DNA of 64,000 nt from contig CP136062.1 in the NCBI GenBank assembly GCA_032622095.1, positions 157,290,875 to 157,354,874 of the forward strand, written 5' to 3'. The position numbers were made by a program, and so were the translations under genes. Below, in pieces: positions 60,301 to 64,000 of the stretch; within the stretch, counting starts at the first letter, position 1, and each line of letters opens with the position of its first letter. Origin of the DNA: Siphonodentalium dalli. Lineage: Eukaryota > Mollusca > Scaphopoda > Gadilida > Siphonodentaliidae. The notes beneath the pieces were generated by a model. It had not been told where the DNA came from. It searched no databases and saw only the letters and a program-made list of their open reading frames with translations.

Positions 60301-61465
60301 ACTGCGACTATTTTATAACCATCACTATGACATTATATCATGGATCATGAATATACTTTAATATATATATTTGTTTAACCATTCCTTTACTACACGGATT
60401 CTCGCAATCAGTTATAAAAGTATACTTTGGAATGGTATATTATTTATCAAGAAGGCGTTCATGATATACAAGCAGACGTCAGACAGATAAATATCTGTAT
60501 ATATCAAGGGCAGAAATATTCCTGTACATTGGTGTGGCATTTCAGAAATTACATTCAACAACGGACTATGCCACATGGTCGTTTGTTTATCTAAATAGAT
60601 TACCAACGGTAATTATTCGTCAGTGAGTATTTCGTAAAGACAAGGTTTACTCAGTAAATATGCTCTGAAAGTCTAAAACAACTAAACGTATCTGATGACT
60701 AATGGCCCCACCGTGGCCCCACCACATCGGTTGACTGTTATCACTTAACGTTTGATATTAACCTCCATCAATTTAGGAAAGCATATGTACAAGTGTCAAG
60801 TATAGAAATCTTCTATCTATACATATCTTTGCGAATGTCTTTCTTCTGTCTGTGTTCTATATACATTCACTTGGGACCATCCAGATGGCACAACAGGGTC
60901 TAACATGGATAGCTTTTTCCGAGGAAGATAATGCTGCGGGTTATAATTTTTTAAAGCGACGCTGTTGTTGTCAAGGGCAGAAAAGGGGAGGGCAGGAACC
61001 ATTTTGTCGCCGATAACATAATGATTACATAATGATCTCCATGATATGAATAATGTAATGGTGTGGTCAAAAGTGGTGCCGTTCGAGTCAAGGGTCCATG
61101 TTTTGACATAAGTTGATGCTGCTCATTGATATGTTTTCTTTATATCGTTATCAGCGGTACATAGGTGACGATACTATTCCTGCATATACTTTGTCATGTC
61201 ATCTATGACGGGCAATCCCCTAGTATATAATAAACGACCGGGTATACTGTTGATACTGTACTACTGTGTACTGATTTTCTTGTGGTATGTCCTCCACCGT
61301 AATATCGACAACGTCCGAACCACAATACATCAAAACTAATATGATATTTTCCTTTTCATCCAGTTTGATGGTGACGTGTTGAACTGTGCAATGTTACTGG
61401 TGGATTCGATCAGCCCCACAGCTCGAGGGGACCCGATCAAGGTCGTTCGGAAACTTACAGCACTG
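51176..61465 (+). CDS. transglutaminase gene B, first five coding exons (partial, runs past right edge)
   Basis: Tandem paralogue of gene A in the same orientation. Exons: 51176-51374, 54247-54459, 59023-59283, 59818-59957, 61364-61465. They total 915 nt, 305 codons, open throughout. The phases equal those of gene A at every junction. The region covers an Arg-rich N-terminal tail, the complete N-terminal domain ([20 protein letters not shown]) and the start of the core ([24 protein letters not shown]). The active-site exons are not in the window. Nothing indicates a pseudogene: no stop, frameshift or lost splice site. The exon 3 donor is followed by two decoy copies, and intron 2 holds an alternative terminal exon candidate. 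Confidence 0.9.
52016..53700 (-). pseudogene. LINE ORF1-like remnant with PHD finger, in intron 1 of transglutaminase B
   Basis: At 53088-53240 the reverse strand encodes CPTCNNSVKELSICCGSCKY, WFHC and then YICSMC, a C4HC3 PHD-type finger of the kind found in ORF1 of CR1/L2-like LINEs. Downstream in the same direction are Asn/Gln/Thr/His-rich stretches (52306-52548 and 52016-52294), as in such ORF1 tails. Upstream, about 53600-53690 reads SKELSETIQKIATGADIAW. Stops and frameshifts interrupt it. No endonuclease or RT follows. Confidence 0.65.
53932..54147. mobile_element. GC-rich near-perfect palindromic MITE, 100 bp before exon 2 of transglutaminase B
   Basis: Left AATACTATTAGGCCCACTTC and right GAAGTGGCCCTAATAGTATT are inverted. 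Most of the interior pairs too: TTTCGGCGCGCACCGAAAGCG is mirrored by CGCTTTCGGCGCGCGCCGAAA. Sharply GC-rich in an AT-rich background. Confidence 0.88.
54148..54246 (+). repeat. end of intron 1, similar to the foldback loop at 4775-4865
   Basis: GGGTATCTCAGTTTTTATATAT, CCAGTCGTATA and GTGGTTAACTATTAGTATCA correspond to GGGTATTACAGTTTGTATAT, CCAGTCGTATA and ATGGTTAACTAGTGGCATCA in gene A intron 1. Confidence 0.6.
54247..54459 (+). CDS. transglutaminase B, exon 2
   Basis: Acceptor TTCTATTTCAG, donor ACAG/GTATTT. It encodes ATETVLKVHHVDFAIEQNTK ... [18 protein letters not shown] ... LVFMTG. Same 213-nt length as in gene A. Confidence 0.92.
54741..54853 (+). CDS. candidate alternative terminal exon of transglutaminase B
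   Basis: Preceded by CACATTTTCAG and in phase with exon 2 (G + AA). Joined to it, the product would continue TEEKNDIETALDKPIKIDFL ... and stop at a TAA after 37 codons. The part DKPIKIDFLITT resembles the start of exon 3 ([16 protein letters not shown]), so it may be a decayed or alternative version of that exon. No donor is needed because it ends in a stop; no AATAAA was pinned down nearby. It could also be intron noise. Confidence 0.35.
55857..56040 (+). repeat. intron 2 block conserved with gene A (8430-8600)
   Basis: Contains TGGATGGCTAGCGGTGTGTA, TGAATTCAGAAGTCG and TTAAGTGGATGGT, collinear with gene A intron 2. It marks the extent of the gene duplication. Confidence 0.65.
56097..56250 (+). 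repeat. single copy of the intron 2 'LCKQ' repeat
   Basis: GCGATATGTTTAAACGCTGG, CTTGGCAACTTTGCAAGCAA and AAAGTGCTGTAGTAT match the three units at 8671-9363. In translation: [20 protein letters not shown]. Confidence 0.7.
56395..56995 (+). mobile_element. 5'-truncated LINE 3' end
   Basis: On the + strand the polymerase C-terminus reads WNNLDNEFTSYQSRHTFKRR and LHADCIKKYAAT, then CPDCVVARQ and stop, typical of CR1/L2-like LINEs (WN.LP......S..TFKR.L). A 3' UTR follows with a hairpin at 56867-56908 and a terminal TATCC microsatellite (CCTATCCTATCC) at 56980-56990. Inserted in intron 2 of gene B. Confidence 0.85.
56867..56908 (+). promoter_or_regulatory. hairpin in LINE 3' UTR
   Basis: GGGGGTGGCAGTAAGACAG pairs with CTGACTATGCCACCCCC, a long GC-rich stem just upstream of the terminal microsatellite. 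In L2/CR1-like elements such a stem is a plausible template-recognition site for the reverse transcriptase. Confidence 0.6.
57219..57466. mobile_element. MITE related to 3108-3361
   Basis: Starts ATAACCCCTTCATGGCATGA and ends CAGTCATGAGGGGGGTAA, with inner palindromes around GCATATGTAATATAATGCA and GGCCAATGTATTATCCTATA. Confidence 0.7.
57470..57995 (+). other. possible SINE/retroposon ending in GACGTTAAACCC
   Basis: The right end GGCTTAGTGGCTAAAACGAC followed by GTTAAACCCTCTACAAATCA and AATAAAA resembles the 3' tail of mollusc SINEs. The body (57480-57830) has a reverse-strand open frame of 101 codons that I do not recognise. A retroposed fragment is the simplest reading. Confidence 0.4.
58000..59022. 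other. remainder of intron 2 of transglutaminase B
   Basis: No gene or structured repeat supported. A short TTCTAGATTCTAGATTCTAG repeat lies near 58445. Confidence 0.4.
59023..59283 (+). CDS. transglutaminase B, exon 3
   Basis: Acceptor CATTTGCAG, donor AAAG/GTTTGT. It encodes [20 protein letters not shown] ... NHREPIYIIFNPWCK. One codon longer than gene A near SDDLEIL. The donor region is tandemly repeated downstream. Confidence 0.94.
59271..59365 (+). repeat. 41-bp tandem triplication of the exon 3 donor
   Basis: TGGTGCAAAG-type segments start at 59274, 59315 and 59356. The first is the real exon end (AAAG/GTTTGT); the second has AAAA/GTTAGT, the third has lost GT. Reading past the first donor meets TGA within four codons. 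Gene A has no such repeat. Confidence 0.88.
59618..59817 (+). repeat. duplicated tail of intron 3
   Basis: The block AACTAATGTTAGCA....ATGCTTTA...CGACAAA occurs at 59629-59680 and again at 59745-59790. In gene A it occurs once, at 10150-10205, before the same acceptor. Confidence 0.65.
59818..59957 (+). CDS. transglutaminase B, exon 4
   Basis: Acceptor CTGTTTGCAG, donor CAG/GTACGT. It encodes [35 protein letters not shown] and RPWNFGQ. The first base after the acceptor is C, not G, so the split codon reads Ala where gene A has Gly. Confidence 0.94.
61364..61465 (+). CDS. transglutaminase B, exon 5
   Basis: Acceptor TTTTCATCCAG, donor CTG/GTGAGT, 34 codons. It encodes [20 protein letters not shown] to RKLTAL, nearly identical to gene A. 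No exon 6 equivalent (YGQCWVF) is found before the window ends. Confidence 0.94.
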
Positions 61466-61814
61466 GTGAGTGATATCATCTGTAATTAATGACTTTTTTG
61501 TCCAGAACGGACTGTTATTCAACCATGTGAATATCGCTTTAATATGCCCCTAGGCCGAGTAATATCATTTTAGACATCACCAATTCCTAGCAATATAAAT
61601 TGTTTACATCACAAATCTGAGTAATATGGTTTTATGACATGCCGAAATTTACATTACTGCTAAATAATGAATATATGTGGATTTTTGTGACGTCACTCAT
61701 TTTAAAGAGTTTTCAGTTACCAAGATTAAGAGGCCATATAATTAATAAATATAGTATTACTTGGTTGGTTTGATATAGGCCTTATATCAGGACCATAGGG
61801 AGCCTCATATATAT

Positions 61815-62450
61815 AACACGAGCCGATGAGCCCGACGTTGTCCGGGCTATTCAAAAAACAAATTTCAAGTCGATAGCTCTACCCAGCCCGACGTTTCCGA
61901 GATCTGGTCTGCGCATGCGCGAAGCTGGCGTCGCACGGGCTCGGCGACCCGATAAAATTCTTATCCGGGGCAAGATACACTCACATACCAATTTCAAGTC
62001 GATAGCTCCACCCGTTTCCGAGATCTCGTCTGCGCATGCGCGAAGCTGACGTCGCACGGGCTCGGTGACCCGATAAAATTCGTATCCGGGGCAAGATACA
62101 TTCACATACCAAATTTCAAGTCGATAGCTCCACTCGTTTCCGAGATCTCGTCTGCGCATGCGCGAAGCTGGCGTCGCACGGGCTCGGCGACCCGATAACA
62201 TTCGTATCCGGGGCAAGATACATTCACATAGCAAATTTCAAGTCAATAGCTCCACCCGTTTCCGAGATCTCGTCTGCGCATGCGCGAAGCGGGCGCCGCA
62301 CGGGCTCGCCAATACGACAACGTCCACCGCCTGGTCAAACTACACACACGTACCAAGTTTCGTCCCGATCGGTCGAGAATCGTAGATTTGTATAAATGAC
62401 AGACAGACAGACAGACAAACATACAGACAGAGGTCTTCAAAATATATATG
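61815..62450 (+). mobile_element. third variant of the 122-bp-repeat element, intron 5 of transglutaminase B
   Basis: Starts GCCCGACGTTGTCCGGGCTA, has about four 122-bp units (CTCCACCCGTTTCCGAGATC, CACGGGCTCGGCGACCCGAT) and ends GTCGAGAATCGTAGATTTGT with an (ACAG)n microsatellite and TTCAAAATATATA. Related to 33244-36535. Confidence 0.85.
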
Positions 62451-62451
62451 A

Positions 62452-62612
62452 GATAATGCATTGGCCTATCACCATTTACCTTGACATTGTTAGCTAGTGC
62501 ATTATTGTATATATGCGATGCTCCTTCTCGGAGATTCGCATATATAAGAGAATGCAAGGCCAAATGTATTTAGTGCTGCACCAGCGCGGACGCAGTATTG
62601 AACGGTTTAATA
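62452..62612. mobile_element. partial MITE of the TTAACCC family
   Basis: Contains ATAATGCATTGGCCTATCAC and the mirrored GCATATATAAGAGAATGCAA, and ends GAACGGTTTAA. The left terminus is not clear. Confidence 0.55.
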
Positions 62613-62700
62613 CAATAATGGTATGTTTCTTTACAGCATCGCTTTGCCCTACCAGCATCATAGCAAATTAGCAGGACCACTTAAAATCCGGGATGATATC
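62578..62700 (+). repeat. dispersed repeat shared with 48085-48225
   Basis: See 48085-48225. The common core is CAGCATCATAGCAAATTAGC and AGGACCACTTAAA. Confidence 0.6.
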
Positions 62701-62759
62701 GTGATTACGCCCCTCGGGTGTATTCTGTTGTAGAAACGATTGTATCGCATGGGTGCATG

Positions 62760-62885
62760 GGCGTTTTATTTATAAATATGGGTTTTTTGGGACGCATTAA
62801 AAGTTGTAGTGCGACCCCGATGCCGGTTGTTTTGGGACGAATTAAAAGTTGTAGTGCGACCCCGATGCCGGTAAAAGGTGTAGTT
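62760..62885 (+). repeat. short tandem duplication
   Basis: GGGACGCATTAAAAGTTGTA with GTGCGACCCCGATGCCGG is repeated after 47 bp. A related sequence, GGGCGTTTTATTTATAGAAA and AAAGTCGAACTACGACCC, lies near 26720-26790. Confidence 0.75.
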
Positions 62886-63320
62886 GTTTCTTCAGATTCA
62901 GATTCATTTTATTCTGTTCATCGATATGTGGATATATACAGAAACGTTACAGAAAGGGGTATTACAGATATTATGACATCAAGATATTCAAATATGGCAT
63001 ATAATAACAATAAATTTCACATGAGGAATACATGAGTGCATTATTATATATTTGGTAAGTTCATGGAATATCAGTGTTTTAGCCTCAAGTGGACTTGCCG
63101 AAAATATCCTGGACTTTCCTTATGAAAGTTGACAGATTCCTAATAGTCTTTATATTTCTAGTATTAAAGAGTTCCCAGAGTTTGTGTGCATTCGGTATTC
63201 TATAGAAATATGGTTTCAAATAGGTCGATCTGAGTTCATTTAATTTTGTACACTTCAGGATAACGTGATACTCATCGCCTAGTTCTTTGGTACAAAGTGT
63301 ACATACTCTTAATTGTTATT
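62885..63320 (-). pseudogene. 5'-truncated LINE 3' end with zinc-knuckle C-terminus
   Basis: The reverse strand reads VCTLCTKELGDEYHVILKCT, then KLNELRSTYLKPYFYR, the same C-C-H-C tail as 11230-12147 and 49964-50509. The 3' end near 62890 has TTCAGATTCAGATTCA, a direct repeat typical of LINE termini. RT motifs are absent. Confidence 0.82.
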
Positions 63321-64000
63321 CGGATGCCAAAAAGTGCAAGACGATTAATTATAACGGGAATTCGCGCGCTAACCATTAGCGCGCTGCGCGTTATGTGTTT
63401 CTATTGATCTTGAACCTGCTTTGTTGCATTGTTATTTGAACATCTTTCGTTTATTTTCGCGTGACATAAATTGGAATGCTATCTACTATTATACTGCACG
63501 GGGATTTGACGATTGTATAAGAACTTTAACATGAATCCGAGGTGTTTTTTTTATATCGGTGTGTAACATGCTATTTAATATCGTTTAGTGAACTTTTTCA
63601 TTTAGTTATACGCGACAAATATCTGCATGTTATGTTCTAAATGAATTGGGATGGTTACTCCTTCGTGCTGTTTGACTTTTCATTTGTTTGTATGTATGCG
63701 GAATATATCGGTGCTATGAATAGAGATGTTATTAAGAACAGTTCCAACAACAACCCTTTACTATACAATGTGGCCTAAATCTAAACATTATTATTATTTA
63801 TGTGTACCGACGATATATCAGAATGCTATATGAATTGAAGAATGTTCAGAAATTACCGCCCCTTTCATGTAACCATCTTTTAATTGATACTCATGGGGAG
63901 GGTGCTTATTATAATTATAGTCCTCATTGGACCATATTTTAATTGACCCTCATGGGACTATATTGTATTTCACCCCAGTACGTAGTTTAATCAACACTGA
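63321..64000. other. right-edge sequence in intron 5 of transglutaminase B
   Basis: Nothing recognised. Near 63890-63960 a short CTCATGGGGAGG / CCTCATGGGACTA duplication with TTTTAATTGA is seen. Confidence 0.35.

Overview
The window is animal genomic DNA: AT-rich, intron-dense and heavily invaded by transposable elements. The one recognisable host gene family is transglutaminase (protein-glutamine gamma-glutamyltransferase, annulin/hemocyte-type). LINE fragments with PHD-finger ORF1 and C-terminal CCHC-like knuckles, tRNA-derived SINEs, short palindromic MITEs and 'atggccgcc' satellites suggest a marine invertebrate, most likely a mollusc or another lophotrochozoan. That placement is inference.

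Layout. 1-2920: degenerate tandem and dispersed repeats. 2930-31864: transglutaminase gene A on the + strand. I reconstructed 15 coding exons by eye; they keep frame through every junction and give about 754 residues, with the catalytic triad Cys336/His395/Asp418 and a poly(A) signal at 31931. Its introns hold a 1.6-kb foldback element with internal tandem repeats (3811-5445), a degraded LINE on the opposite strand (about 11066-14783), a 3-kb inverted-repeat structure (14885-17914) and several MITEs. 31940-51170: intergenic, with no convincing host gene. It contains stacked about 800-bp elements built from 122-bp repeats (33244-36535), two or three TIR elements, a satellite (42050-43350), a SINE and LINE remnants. 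51176-61465 and beyond the right edge: transglutaminase gene B, a head-to-tail tandem paralogue. Only its first five coding exons (305 codons) lie in the window; the exon with the catalytic Cys would lie past 64000.

The two genes share intron positions and phases, and also blocks of intron sequence (the end of intron 1, intron 2, the end of intron 3), so they arose by segmental duplication. The most unusual points are short tandem duplications placed exactly on splice junctions (gene A exon 12 acceptor, 31 bp x 4; gene B exon 3 donor, 41 bp x 3), a phase-compatible alternative terminal exon in gene B, and a foldback element whose loop holds a piece of transglutaminase intron. I saw no CRISPR array, prokaryotic operon or wholly new gene system.
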